Positions 18,570 to 26,433 of a stretch of DNA of 58,723 nt are shown in pieces. Source of the DNA: Methanolobus bombayensis. GTDB lineage: Archaea > Halobacteriota > Methanosarcinia > Methanosarcinales > Methanosarcinaceae. The translations under genes were made by a program, and so were the position numbers. Every line of letters begins with the position of its first letter. The first letter of the stretch is position 1. The DNA lies in the NCBI RefSeq assembly GCF_017873415.1, contig NZ_JAGGKD010000013.1, forward strand, positions 1 through 58,723. The letters are read 5' to 3'. The notes beneath the pieces were generated by a model. It had not been told where the DNA came from and ran no database searches. It saw nothing but the letters and a program-made list of their open reading frames with translations.

Positions 18570-18593
18570 CGAATACCCATTTATGTTCTGCAA

Positions 18594-18629
18594 TGTACAG
18601 AGTTGTACATGAATGCTATAATATATATA
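18594..18629 (-). promoter_or_regulatory. trpCBA promoter with two TGTACA boxes
   Basis: A TATA box (TATATATATTATA on the minus strand, 18617-18629) lies upstream of trpC. About one turn downstream, around the predicted start site, TGTACA occurs twice (18594-18599 and 18604-18609), spaced by exactly 10 bp and together forming an inverted repeat. TGTACA is the known 'TRP box' bound by TrpY in Methanothermobacter, so tryptophan-dependent repression is likely. No trpY is in the window. Confidence 0.65.
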
Positions 18630-18717
18630 GGTGTCGAAAGAAATATCTCTATGATGAGTTCATTCCTAAATTTAATGCACCTAACGAGCTGGTTATTATA
18701 TTACTACTTATCTGATT

Positions 18718-19521
18718 TCAGGTTTTATTCAGATCGTCGATCAAAAAAGTTTCAATATTGTGATCTACGTGTATGTCCTGATTACTGTCAATTTGCTCCT
18801 GAATACCCAATTTTTCCTGAACGGTCATAGGTGGGAAATAAGCAAGATATGCAAGTACAGTACCTATAAGGACAAACAACCTTGCAAACAGTTGCATTGC
18901 ATCAACTATTGCGATCATGTCTGTCAGCATAAAATCAAACACAAAAGAAATGGCTACCAATGGCAGCGCAGTCCTGTAACGTATCCTTTTTGGCATTCTT
19001 TGCAACAGGATCAACAGCAACAATCCCAGGATCATGGATGTCGGTATGACAAACAGTCCCATTAGATATAAGTTAATGGCAGCATCACTATTGATCATGA
19101 ATATAGAACCCCATTCTGTAACTATTGGCCCTACAATTCCGCTGTCATAAAGAAAAGTAAGATATGCTGCTCCTATTAGTGTAAATACCAGTGCAACATA
19201 TTCTCCTATTTTTTTACTTCCTGTTATCACATATATGATAAAGAATACAAGTGGAACAGATATAAATGCAAAAGGAATTGCTGTAATAAAGTACATTATT
19301 GCATCTATTTCCTGGTTACCTGCATAAGCTGCGAACATTCTTGCTGCTGCAGGCAGGTATGTCAGTCCGACTATTGTCCAGAAAAGTATTAATGAAAAAA
19401 GAGCAGGTTTACTATTTTTGTTGTATCTCTCCTTATTTCTGGAAAGTACCCATGCAAAGGCAAGAGATGACAATGTGATTGCAAAACAAATAGTTCCATT
19501 TAAAAGCAGTCCGGGATTCAT
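18718..19521 (-). CDS. archaellin-linked seven-helix membrane protein (copy 1)
   Basis: 267 residues with about seven membrane helices: MNPGLLLNGTICFAITLSS, a helix at 40-60, one at 75-100, one at 107-125, one at 147-172, and two near 182-230. Conserved stretch RTALPLVAISFVFDFMLTDMI and YFPPMTVQEKLGIQE recur in the paralogue at 22020-22811. The C-terminal 35 residues are soluble. It is divergently transcribed from archaellin 1 (161 bp between starts). I do not recognise the family; by position a role in archaellum expression or membrane sensing is inferred. Confidence 0.75.
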   Translation of the reverse strand: MNPGLLLNGTICFAITLSSLAFAWVLSRNKERYNKNSKPALFSLILFWTIVGLTYLPAAARMFAAYAGNQEIDAIMYFITAIPFAFISVPLVFFIIYVITGSKKIGEYVALVFTLIGAAYLTFLYDSGIVGPIVTEWGSIFMINSDAAINLYLMGLFVIPTSMILGLLLLILLQRMPKRIRYRTALPLVAISFVFDFMLTDMIAIVDAMQLFARLFVLIGTVLAYLAYFPPMTVQEKLGIQEQIDSNQDIHVDHNIETFLIDDLNKT

Positions 19522-19584
19522 CTCTTTCCTTTTATTAATAACTTACATTTTATTTATATATTTTCATTGTGCAAATGTTGCTAG

Positions 19585-19625
19585 TTTGGCGTTTGAGATT
19601 TCCAACCAAATGGTATTTATATTAT
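19585..19625 (+). promoter_or_regulatory. archaellin 1 promoter with conserved 25-bp motif
   Basis: The element TTTGGC followed by GTTTGAGATTTCCAACCAA (19585-19609) is repeated upstream of archaellin 3 with a single base change. It is followed by a TATA-like ATTTATATTATT (19615-19626). TTGG and CCAA arms give it partial dyad symmetry. It lies between divergent genes and could control both. Confidence 0.6.
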
Positions 19626-19682
19626 TCATTACTATATTAGTAATATATCCAAAAATAATAGGATATAAGAGGAGGATCGTAC

Positions 19683-20495
19683 ATGAAAGCAAACAACGCA
19701 TTACATTTGAACAAAAATACCAGAGCTCAGGTGGGTATTGGTACTCTTATCATATTCATCGCTATGGTTCTTGTAGCAGCAGTTGCAGCTGCTGTATTGA
19801 TTCAGACTTCCGGTACTCTGCAGCAAAAGGCTCAGTCAACCGGTAAACAGGCAACACAGGAAGTATCTTCTAACCTTATGGTAAAGACCATTGAAGGTGT
19901 GCGTGCCAAGACTTCATCAACTAATATGTCAGAAACAATTGACCTTCTGAAACTTAAGGTCGGTCTTAATGTCGGAAGTTCACCTGTAGATGTAAACCAG
20001 GTAGTAATCTCAATTACTGATGGGACAACCGCAAACAATCTTGTTTATGCAGGCAATACAAAATCATATGCATCAGCAGGACAGGACAATGGTGATATGG
20101 ACTCATTTAGTTCTTCTGATGCATCTTCGAATCTTGAGACTCTATTAACTGGCAACACAAGTGCAAGTAGTTCTATCAACAACGCAGATCACTATTATAC
20201 TGTAGAGAAGATCCGTGATGAAGATGCATCATTTTCACAGAGCAATCCTGTTATGAACACTGGAGATCTCATCACTGTTTATATTGCAACAACTTCCGAT
20301 ACTGCAGTGTCAAGTGGTTACCCAACCCTTGGATCTGCTGATGTTTCAGCTGGTTTAATAACATCAGGTCTTAATCTTGTACCGAGGACTACTGTAAACA
20401 TTGTCCTAACACCTGAATCTGGTGCAGCCACAACTGCAGACTTTGTAGCTCCATCTTCATACGGTGTTAAGGAGACTGTACAACTGTATCCATGA
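19683..20495 (+). CDS. arlB: archaellin (copy 1)
   Basis: 270 residues. Class III signal peptide with a basic leader, then NKNTRAQ before VGIGTLIIFIAMVLVAAVAAAVLI: the prepeptidase ArlK would cut before VGIG. The helix continues as QTSGTLQQKAQSTGKQATQEVSSNL, the archaellin assembly core. The variable domain has several N-x-S/T sequons (for example NMS and NTS), and the C-terminus has VPRTTVNIVLTPESGA..ADFVAPSSYGVKE. Forms the archaellum filament. AGGAGGA lies 8 nt before the ATG. Closest to copy 3 in this window. Confidence 0.96.
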   Translation: MKANNALHLNKNTRAQVGIGTLIIFIAMVLVAAVAAAVLIQTSGTLQQKAQSTGKQATQEVSSNLMVKTIEGVRAKTSSTNMSETIDLLKLKVGLNVGSSPVDVNQVVISITDGTTANNLVYAGNTKSYASAGQDNGDMDSFSSSDASSNLETLLTGNTSASSSINNADHYYTVEKIRDEDASFSQSNPVMNTGDLITVYIATTSDTAVSSGYPTLGSADVSAGLITSGLNLVPRTTVNIVLTPESGAATTADFVAPSSYGVKETVQLYP

Positions 20496-20502
20496 TCTGT
20501 CG

Positions 20503-20527
20503 ATGTGCGATTCTTCGCACATTTTTT
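20503..20527 (+). terminator. intercistronic hairpin after archaellin 1
   Basis: ATGTGCGA (20503-20510) and TCGCACAT (20515-20522) form an 8-bp stem with a 4-nt loop followed by TTTTT. It lies 8 nt past the stop and 13 nt before the next archaellin start. Probably a leaky terminator or mRNA-stability element that sets the ratio of the two archaellins. Confidence 0.6.
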
Positions 20528-20539
20528 GGAGCTGATAAT

Positions 20540-21322
20540 ATGAAAGCAAACAATAAAAAGATAAGATCGGACACAAGTGCACAGGTTGGTATAGGTACAC
20601 TGATTATATTCATTGCAATGGTTCTTGTGGCAGCAGTTGCTGCTGCAGTCTTGATCCAGACTTCCGGTACTCTGCAGCAGAAGGCTCAGTCTACTGGTAA
20701 GCAGGCAACCCAGGAAGTTTCATCTAACCTTATGGTAAAGACCATTGAAGGTATACGTGCTAAGGACGATGCAACTACTATGGCTGACAATATCTCAATG
20801 CTTGAACTTAAGGTCGGTCTTAATGTCGGTAGTTCTCCTGTAGATGTGAACCAGGTAGTCATCTCAATTACTGATGGAACTACTACTAACAACCTTATCT
20901 ATGCTAACAACGAGCAGACATATGGGAATGCTATGAAAGATTTCTCAGGTTCTGCCACGGCCGCTGCAAATAAATATAATATGACCACGGCAACACAGAC
21001 AACTCCTGGTGACAATGCAAAGTATTTCTTTACAGTAGAAAAGATTCGAGATGAAGATGGGTCTTTTAGCCAGGCAGAACCTGTTATGAACACAGGAGAT
21101 CTTGTGACATTCTATATCTCCACAGTAGCTGTAGGTGATACTGCATTTGATTATATTGGTTCTATGGCTACCAATGATGGTCAGGATGATACTGGCCTGG
21201 TGATTGGTCCAAGATCAGTTGTCAATATTGTATTGACACCAGAATCTGGTGCAGCCACTACTGCAGACTTTGTTACTCCGTCTTCATATGGTATCAAAGA
21301 AAATGTACAGCTGTATCCATAA
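20540..21322 (+). CDS. arlB: archaellin (copy 2)
   Basis: 260 residues; leader MKANNKKIRSDTSAQ, then VGIGTLIIFIAMVLVAAVAAA. The core helix is nearly identical to copy 1 to about residue 85. The variable region has sequons such as NIS and NMT. The C-terminus reads VNIVLTPESGAATTADFV then SSYGIKENVQLYP. The start at 20540 is chosen by the leader; upstream in-frame codons cross the hairpin. It resembles copy 4 in its YANN..TYGNAM stretch, pointing to block duplication. Confidence 0.96.
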   Translation: MKANNKKIRSDTSAQVGIGTLIIFIAMVLVAAVAAAVLIQTSGTLQQKAQSTGKQATQEVSSNLMVKTIEGIRAKDDATTMADNISMLELKVGLNVGSSPVDVNQVVISITDGTTTNNLIYANNEQTYGNAMKDFSGSATAAANKYNMTTATQTTPGDNAKYFFTVEKIRDEDGSFSQAEPVMNTGDLVTFYISTVAVGDTAFDYIGSMATNDGQDDTGLVIGPRSVVNIVLTPESGAATTADFVTPSSYGIKENVQLYP

Positions 21323-21323
21323 T

Positions 21324-21355
21324 GTGAGATTTTAAATCTCACTATATTTTATTTT
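21324..21355 (+). terminator. terminator after archaellin 2
   Basis: GTGAGATT-TTA-AATCTCAC (21324-21342) directly follows the stop and is followed by a T-rich tract with seven T residues. Strong terminator for the archaellin 1-2 unit. The rest of the gap to 21664 shows AT-rich sequence with no gene. Confidence 0.75.
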
Positions 21356-21664
21356 TTTGAATTGTACATTTTATTATTGTTATCTGCTTCTATTTTATGT
21401 GGATTTCTGATTCAAATATAACTTTTGTGAAGTATTTTTGACCTTGCTTTTATCTATAGGGTAGTTTGATTGTATTACTTAAAATGGGTTCTTAAATTGC
21501 AGTAAATTCGATAAAAGTGTAGTTAGTTATAGCTGTGTATGTCAACTATTTTTAGCGTCTACTTCGTATGTTACAATGATGGGCTTATAGCTTCCGGTTC
21601 AATATTTGAAGCATATTCTTCTCTTTCAGAGTTCAAAAAAAACAATGTTTATTCTTAATAAAGA

Positions 21665-22027
21665 TCAGGGCATTCTCTCAATGATTTCTCCCATTCTCTT
21701 ATTCTTCTTGTAGAATGCAGTGCTGTCTTTCAGGAAATTTGAGGCTGTTATTCCTTTGTCAGTGACGATATATCCGCCACGTTTGACTTTTTCCACAAGT
21801 CCTTCAAGCTGGAATACAGTTTTCATCTTACTGCCTATGCTGCCTTTGTCTGCAAATTGGTCGGTATACTTTCTGATCTCGGAAAATTCTGTGATCTTTC
21901 CCTCATTTTTCCCAAGTACTCGAAGTATTAACCTGTATTGTATGTCTCCGGGTCCCTGGTGGATGCCCATTGACTGATAGAATTCTGCCACAGCCTGTTC
22001 AAGTCCTACATCAATATCTTCAGACAT
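21665..22027 (-). CDS. winged-helix regulator-like protein
   Basis: 120 residues beginning MSEDIDVGLEQAVAEFYQSMG. Residues about 30-100 read as a winged helix (QYRLILRVLGKNEGKITEFSEIRKY, then KMKTVFQLEGLVEKVKRGGYIVTDKG). No membrane segment. The start at 22027 has GGAGG 9 nt upstream and overlaps the end of the seven-helix gene by 8 nt, so the two are coupled. It is probably a local transcription regulator of the archaellin block. It has no counterpart in the first block. Confidence 0.65.
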   Translation of the reverse strand: MSEDIDVGLEQAVAEFYQSMGIHQGPGDIQYRLILRVLGKNEGKITEFSEIRKYTDQFADKGSIGSKMKTVFQLEGLVEKVKRGGYIVTDKGITASNFLKDSTAFYKKNKRMGEIIERMP

Positions 22028-22811
22028 CAACATCTTCCTCCTCTTCATCGATGTCGATGTCCTTTTCGTAGAGTTCGTACTGGTATTTTTGTATGCCCAG
22101 TTTTTCCTGTAATGTCATGGGTGGGAAATAAGCAAGGAATGCCAGCACTGTTCCTATTAATACAAATAACCTTGCAACAAGTTGCATCACATCGACCATG
22201 GTGATCATGTCTGTAAGCATGAAGTCAAAAACAAAAGAGATTGCAACAAGTGGAAGAGCTGTTCTGTATCTTAGGTGTTTTGGCATTTTCTGCAGGAATA
22301 TCAGAAGTAAAAACCCTATGATCATTGCTGTTGGAATTACAAAAAGCCCCATCATGTATATGTTAATGGCAATATCGCTATTTATTGTAAATATAGATCC
22401 ATATTCTGAAACAATTGGACCTATGATTCCTTTTGTGAAAAGAAACATCAGGAATGAAGCTCCAAACAGTACAAAAAGCAGTGAAATGTATGCACTTATC
22501 TTTTTGCTGCCTGCTATTACATAAAGGATGAAAAATACCAATGGTACTGCAACAAAAGAAAATGGGATTACTGCAAGGCTGTACATCATAATGTCGAGAT
22601 TTTCTTTTCCAAAGTAAGCCGCTATCATCCTTATGGTGGTTGGCAGGTAAGTGAGTCCTACAAGGGACCATAAAATTACAAGTGACCAGAGAGCAGGTTT
22701 ACTCTTCTCGCTATGTTCTTCTTCGTTGCGAGCAAGCACCCATGCAAAAGCAAATGATGATATGGTTATTGCAAAACAGATTGTTGCATTTAATAGCAAG
22801 CCTGCATTCAT
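22020..22811 (-). CDS. archaellin-linked seven-helix membrane protein (copy 2)
   Basis: 263 residues, clear paralogue of the protein at 18718-19521: same start (MNAGLLLNATICFAITISS), same helix order, the same RTALPLVAISFVFDFMLTDMI and YFPPMTLQEKLGIQ. The C-terminal tail differs and is very acidic (EKDIDIDEEEEDVDV). Divergent from archaellin 3 across 155 bp. Overlaps the downstream winged-helix gene. Function unknown. Confidence 0.75.
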   Translation of the reverse strand: MNAGLLLNATICFAITISSFAFAWVLARNEEEHSEKSKPALWSLVILWSLVGLTYLPTTIRMIAAYFGKENLDIMMYSLAVIPFSFVAVPLVFFILYVIAGSKKISAYISLLFVLFGASFLMFLFTKGIIGPIVSEYGSIFTINSDIAINIYMMGLFVIPTAMIIGFLLLIFLQKMPKHLRYRTALPLVAISFVFDFMLTDMITMVDVMQLVARLFVLIGTVLAFLAYFPPMTLQEKLGIQKYQYELYEKDIDIDEEEEDVDV

Positions 22812-22876
22812 CTAATCCCTCTGTTTTATTTACACATTGTTAATATATAATGTTTCCTCATGCCGAACTTACACTG

Positions 22877-22920
22877 TTTGGTGTTTGAGATTTCCAACCA
22901 ATTAATATATATATTATTAT
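22877..22920 (+). promoter_or_regulatory. archaellin 3 promoter with conserved 25-bp motif
   Basis: TTTGGT followed by GTTTGAGATTTCCAACCAA (22877-22901), differing from the archaellin 1 copy at one base. A TATA stretch (TTAATATATATATTATT, 22902-22918) follows directly. Same position relative to the divergent membrane-protein gene. Confidence 0.6.
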
Positions 22921-22966
22921 GTAGTATATAAATTCATCCATATTAATGGATTATAGGAGGATATGC

Positions 22967-23776
22967 ATGAAAGCGAACAATACATTATATTTGAAAAAAA
23001 ATACTAAGGCTCAGGTGGGTATTGGTACTCTTATCATATTCATCGCCATGGTCCTTGTAGCTGCTGTAGCAGCTGCGGTTCTTATACAGACATCCGGTAC
23101 TCTGCAGCAGAAAGCTCAGTCAACCGGTAAGCAGGCAACGCAGGAAGTATCTTCTAACCTTATGGTAAAGACCATTGAAGGTGTACGTGCAAAGAACAGT
23201 GCAACTGATATGTCAAGTACAATTGACCTTCTTAAACTCAAAGTTGGTCTTAATGTCGGAAGTTCTCCGGTTGACGTAAATCAGGTAGTGATATCAATTA
23301 CTGATGGAACAACTGCAAATAATCTTGTTTACGCAGGAAATGAGAAATCATATGCCTCTACAGGTCAGGATAACGGAGACATGGACAACTTTGGATCAAG
23401 TGCATCTGAAAATTTGGCGAACCTCTTGGTAAATAGTACTACTGCAAGCAGCTCATTCAATAATTCTGATAACTATTATACTGTAGAGAAGATTCGTGAT
23501 GAGGATTCATCATTCTCTCAGGGTAATCCTGTAATGAACACTGGGGATCTGATTACAGTTTACATATCAACAATTTCAGACTCAGCAGTCTCAGCCGGCT
23601 ATTCAACACTGGGAACTACAAATGTTTCATCCGGAATGAAGACTTCAGGACTTAACCTTGTACCGAGGACTACTGTGAACATTGTCCTAACCCCAGAATC
23701 AGGTGCAGCAACAACCTCTGACTTTGTAGCTCCATCTTCATACGGTGTTAAAGAAACAGTACAGCTCTATCCATAA
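22967..23776 (+). CDS. arlB: archaellin (copy 3)
   Basis: 269 residues, leader MKANNTLYLKKNTKAQ then VGIGTLIIFIAMVLVAAVAAA. Very similar to copy 1 across the whole length, including VYAGN.KSYAS.GQDNGDMD and DNYYTVEKIRDED. Sequons include NST and NNS. The ATG at 22967 has AGGAGG 7 nt upstream; an upstream in-frame ATG at 22946 is less likely. First archaellin of the second block. Confidence 0.96.
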   Translation: MKANNTLYLKKNTKAQVGIGTLIIFIAMVLVAAVAAAVLIQTSGTLQQKAQSTGKQATQEVSSNLMVKTIEGVRAKNSATDMSSTIDLLKLKVGLNVGSSPVDVNQVVISITDGTTANNLVYAGNEKSYASTGQDNGDMDNFGSSASENLANLLVNSTTASSSFNNSDNYYTVEKIRDEDSSFSQGNPVMNTGDLITVYISTISDSAVSAGYSTLGTTNVSSGMKTSGLNLVPRTTVNIVLTPESGAATTSDFVAPSSYGVKETVQLYP

Positions 23777-23786
23777 TGCAAGAGAT

Positions 23787-23815
23787 ATCTGTGGTGTTCT
23801 CACTGCAGATTCTTT
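23787..23815 (+). terminator. imperfect hairpin after archaellin 3
   Basis: ATCTG (23787-23791) pairs with CAGAT (23806-23810), with an inner GTG/CAC stem and a 2x2 mismatch, followed by TCTTTT. It sits in the 56-bp gap before archaellin 4, the same place as the hairpin after archaellin 1, although the sequence is unrelated. Confidence 0.4.
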
Positions 23816-23832
23816 TACATTGAGAGGTTACT

Positions 23833-24612
23833 ATGATCTCTAATGCCAGTTTAAAAAGGAACAATACTGCCCAGGTGGGTATTGGTACTCTCATTATTTT
23901 CATAGCTATGGTTCTGATTGCTGCTGTAGCGGCATCTGTACTTATACAGACATCCGGTACACTGCAGCAACAAGCGCAGTCAACCGGGAAACAGGCTACA
24001 CAGGAAGTATCATCAAATCTTGTTGTTAAAAACATAGAAGGCGTTCGTGCAAAGACTTCGTCTACAAGTATGGCTTCAAACATTTCCCTTCTCAAGGTAA
24101 AGGTGGGACTTAATGTCGGAAGTTCTCCTGTGGATCTTAATCAGTTGATAATTTCCATAACTGATGGTACTAACACAAATGACCTTATTTATGCCAACAA
24201 CGATAAAACCTATGGAAATGCAATGGCCAATTTCTCATCATCTGAAACAGCCGCGACAAATCTTTTATACCTATTAAATGGTACTCAGAGTAGTCCTGGT
24301 GCAAATGGCATGTATTTCTTCACCGTACAAAAAATAAGGGATGAAGATGTTTCATTTTCTCAGGCCAATCCTATTATGAATACAGGTGATCTGGTGACAA
24401 TTTACATTTCTGTTGTATCTGATGGTGACCTTTCTTACACAACAATAGATGGTGTCACCACCGGTGGAACTCAGAAGGATTCCAATCTTGACCTTGCTCC
24501 ACGTTCTACGGTTACAATAGTAATGACTCCTGAAGCCGGAGCCACTTCTATGGCAGAGTTTGTCACTCCTTCATCGTATGGTACCAGAGAAACGATACAA
24601 TTATATCCATAA
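23833..24612 (+). CDS. arlB: archaellin (copy 4)
   Basis: 259 residues, leader MISNASLKRNNTAQ then VGIGTLIIFIAMVLIAAVAAS. The core is like the others but more divergent: QQQAQSTGKQATQ, VVKNIEGVRAK, DLNQLIISITDG. The variable region shares IYANNDKTYGNAM with copy 2. The C-terminus is VTIVMTPEAGATSMAEFV then SSYGTRETIQLYP. Probably a minor filament subunit of the same locus. Confidence 0.95.
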   Translation: MISNASLKRNNTAQVGIGTLIIFIAMVLIAAVAASVLIQTSGTLQQQAQSTGKQATQEVSSNLVVKNIEGVRAKTSSTSMASNISLLKVKVGLNVGSSPVDLNQLIISITDGTNTNDLIYANNDKTYGNAMANFSSSETAATNLLYLLNGTQSSPGANGMYFFTVQKIRDEDVSFSQANPIMNTGDLVTIYISVVSDGDLSYTTIDGVTTGGTQKDSNLDLAPRSTVTIVMTPEAGATSMAEFVTPSSYGTRETIQLYP

Positions 24613-24642
24613 GGTGAATAAATATTCACCTTCACTTTTTTG
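24613..24642 (+). terminator. hairpin after archaellin 4
   Basis: GGTGAATA-AA-TATTCACC (24613-24630) abuts the stop codon and is followed by TTCACTTTTTTG. Probably a partial terminator, because the next gene begins at 24652 on the same strand. Confidence 0.6.
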
Positions 24643-24651
24643 AGGGATCGT

Positions 24652-25320
24652 ATGTCAGAAAAAATTCTGTTAATATTTATCATTCTATCTTTGTTCTTTA
24701 TTCCAGTTTCGTCTGCAGATGCCATTTTTACAAATGAGATACAGGTTTATGATTCGTCTCTGAATTTAACAATAAATGAGCGCTATATCGGGAATGATTC
24801 TGAAGCTTTCCGTTTAAGCCTTGATATCGATAACAATAGTATGGTAACTCAAGATGAAGTTGAAACCTTTGTTCAGGAATTTAAGAAGAATGGAACAATA
24901 CAGTATTTAGGTTATATTTTGATTGATGATGGAAATATGGCTCTTTCACTTGATTCATTCGACCTGGAAGTTTCAGGTGCAGAAGGTAATGTGAATACTT
25001 CGGAAATAGGAGTCAGAGCTAATATTGTTTATGGTGTACCTGGGTCACTTGAATCCGGAAAGCATAGCATATGGATTCTTGGCCATCCGGCAATTGAAAA
25101 AATGAGTATTTCTTTGCCTTCTAATATGGTAGTGAGAGATGTTAATGGAATCGATGATATGGAAACATCCTGTGATTCCGAAAGACAGTTGATTATGGGA
25201 CGTAGCGGAATTCGGTCATTTGTGGTAGATGGACGCCAGACTTTTGAGTATGCCGTTATGATAGAGGTAGGTAAATCTGACTTTGTTGCAGACCTTTCTA
25301 TTTTCCCTTCTTTATTTTAA
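24652..25320 (+). CDS. secreted protein downstream of the archaellins
   Basis: 222 residues. Signal peptide at 1-21 (KILLIFIILSLFFIPVSS with cleavage after SADA). The rest is beta-rich and extracellular, without cysteines except one near 178. Several Asn sequons (NLT, NNS, NTS). No C-terminal anchor. I do not recognise a domain. It lies 39 bp after archaellin 4, across a hairpin, and may be expressed by read-through; an accessory role at the cell surface is inferred. Confidence 0.6.
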   Translation: MSEKILLIFIILSLFFIPVSSADAIFTNEIQVYDSSLNLTINERYIGNDSEAFRLSLDIDNNSMVTQDEVETFVQEFKKNGTIQYLGYILIDDGNMALSLDSFDLEVSGAEGNVNTSEIGVRANIVYGVPGSLESGKHSIWILGHPAIEKMSISLPSNMVVRDVNGIDDMETSCDSERQLIMGRSGIRSFVVDGRQTFEYAVMIEVGKSDFVADLSIFPSLF

Positions 25321-25379
25321 TTTCTTTTTTCTAAGCCCTCTTATATACAATTAACTTAAATAAAATTAAATACTATGTC

Positions 25380-25413
25380 TATATTATAATTGTATGCTAA
25401 TAATATTGCATAC
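25380..25413 (+). promoter_or_regulatory. promoter/operator of the lipoprotein-HDAC-GNAT operon
   Basis: A TATA-like TATATTATAA (25380-25389) is followed at once by the inverted repeat GTATGC (25392-25397) / GCATAC (25408-25413). The predicted start site falls within or next to the repeat, so it could be a repressor site. A leader of about 50 nt precedes the ATG. Confidence 0.45.
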
Positions 25414-25460
25414 TCTATTGCATTACATTGATACTTATATTGATAATTTCAGGTGCTTGA

Positions 25461-26399
25461 ATGAAGAAACGTATGTATGGTTCTATTGTTGTTATTTTTG
25501 TTATTCTGTTGAGCATATACAGTAGTGGTTGTGTCAGTAGTGATCCTGAGGAAGAAGTACCTGAAACAGTTAACACATTTATGACTGCTATTAACGACGG
25601 TGACTTTAACGCCGCTTTTAATATGTATACGGGTAAGGATTTCCTGGCAGTTGCAAGTATAAAAATGATTTTTGCCAACAAGGGTATCGAACCTGGTACT
25701 ATTGAAGAAGTAAACATTGTTTCTCAGGAAATTGCTGAATCAATTGCTGTTGTTGAAGTTGACTGTACAGTATCAAATTCTGAGGGTGGCACAAGTAATA
25801 TTCCTATCTATTTCAGTCTCCAGAATAGCCAGCTTGGATGGATTATTACAAGAGTATCTTTCACAGTTCCATTAACTCTTGATAATGCAGAAGTAGTGGA
25901 TGTTGATGTGGAATCTACGAAAATAGATGTTATTGCAAACAATGCTCCGCTTATATTTGTTTTTGCTTTAGTCATGCTTGTTCTTGGTCTCTATCTTGAC
26001 AGAAAAGACAAAGCTAAGAAAAAGGAAAACAGCAGGACTATAGATGTTTCCGGTGCAACTCCTATACAGAAGGAGTCTATTGCACAGTATGTCAAATTCG
26101 TTCCTTCTCAGCAGATCACAGTAGGCAAAACAGCTACAGTTGATGTATGGGTGAAGAATTTCACGCAACAGCCTTACAATGATTTTGCCATTAAAGCTAA
26201 ATTCGCAAATTCTCTTGAGCCTGAAAAGATCAATCTTTTCTTTGATAATATAGCTCCTGGTGAAACCGTAAAAAGAACATGGGTAGTAAAACCAAAACTT
26301 TCAGGCTGGGCTTCAATTGAAGAACCAACTGTGGTATTCAATTTCGGAGGGAACAAATACATAGGTGTGCTCGACCCTGTGTGGTTGCAGGTGCAGTGA
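25461..26399 (+). CDS. lipoprotein with internal membrane helix and C-terminal Ig-like domain
   Basis: 312 residues. N-terminal signal with a lipobox-like YSSGC near 24-28. Residues 30-150 resemble a cystatin/NTF2-like DUF4878 fold (VPETVNTFMTAINDGDFNAAFNMYTG). A hydrophobic helix follows at about 160-178 (APLIFVFALVMLVLGLYL), then a Lys-rich stop-transfer, and a C-terminal Ig/CARDB-like domain (210-312). By charge the C-terminal domain would be cytoplasmic, which is unusual for this fold. Probably first gene of the operon; 34 bp separate it from the deacetylase-like gene. Confidence 0.65.
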   Translation: MKKRMYGSIVVIFVILLSIYSSGCVSSDPEEEVPETVNTFMTAINDGDFNAAFNMYTGKDFLAVASIKMIFANKGIEPGTIEEVNIVSQEIAESIAVVEVDCTVSNSEGGTSNIPIYFSLQNSQLGWIITRVSFTVPLTLDNAEVVDVDVESTKIDVIANNAPLIFVFALVMLVLGLYLDRKDKAKKKENSRTIDVSGATPIQKESIAQYVKFVPSQQITVGKTATVDVWVKNFTQQPYNDFAIKAKFANSLEPEKINLFFDNIAPGETVKRTWVVKPKLSGWASIEEPTVVFNFGGNKYIGVLDPVWLQVQ

Positions 26400-26433
26400 A
26401 TTTATAGACTGAATTATATTGTGGGTGATATGG

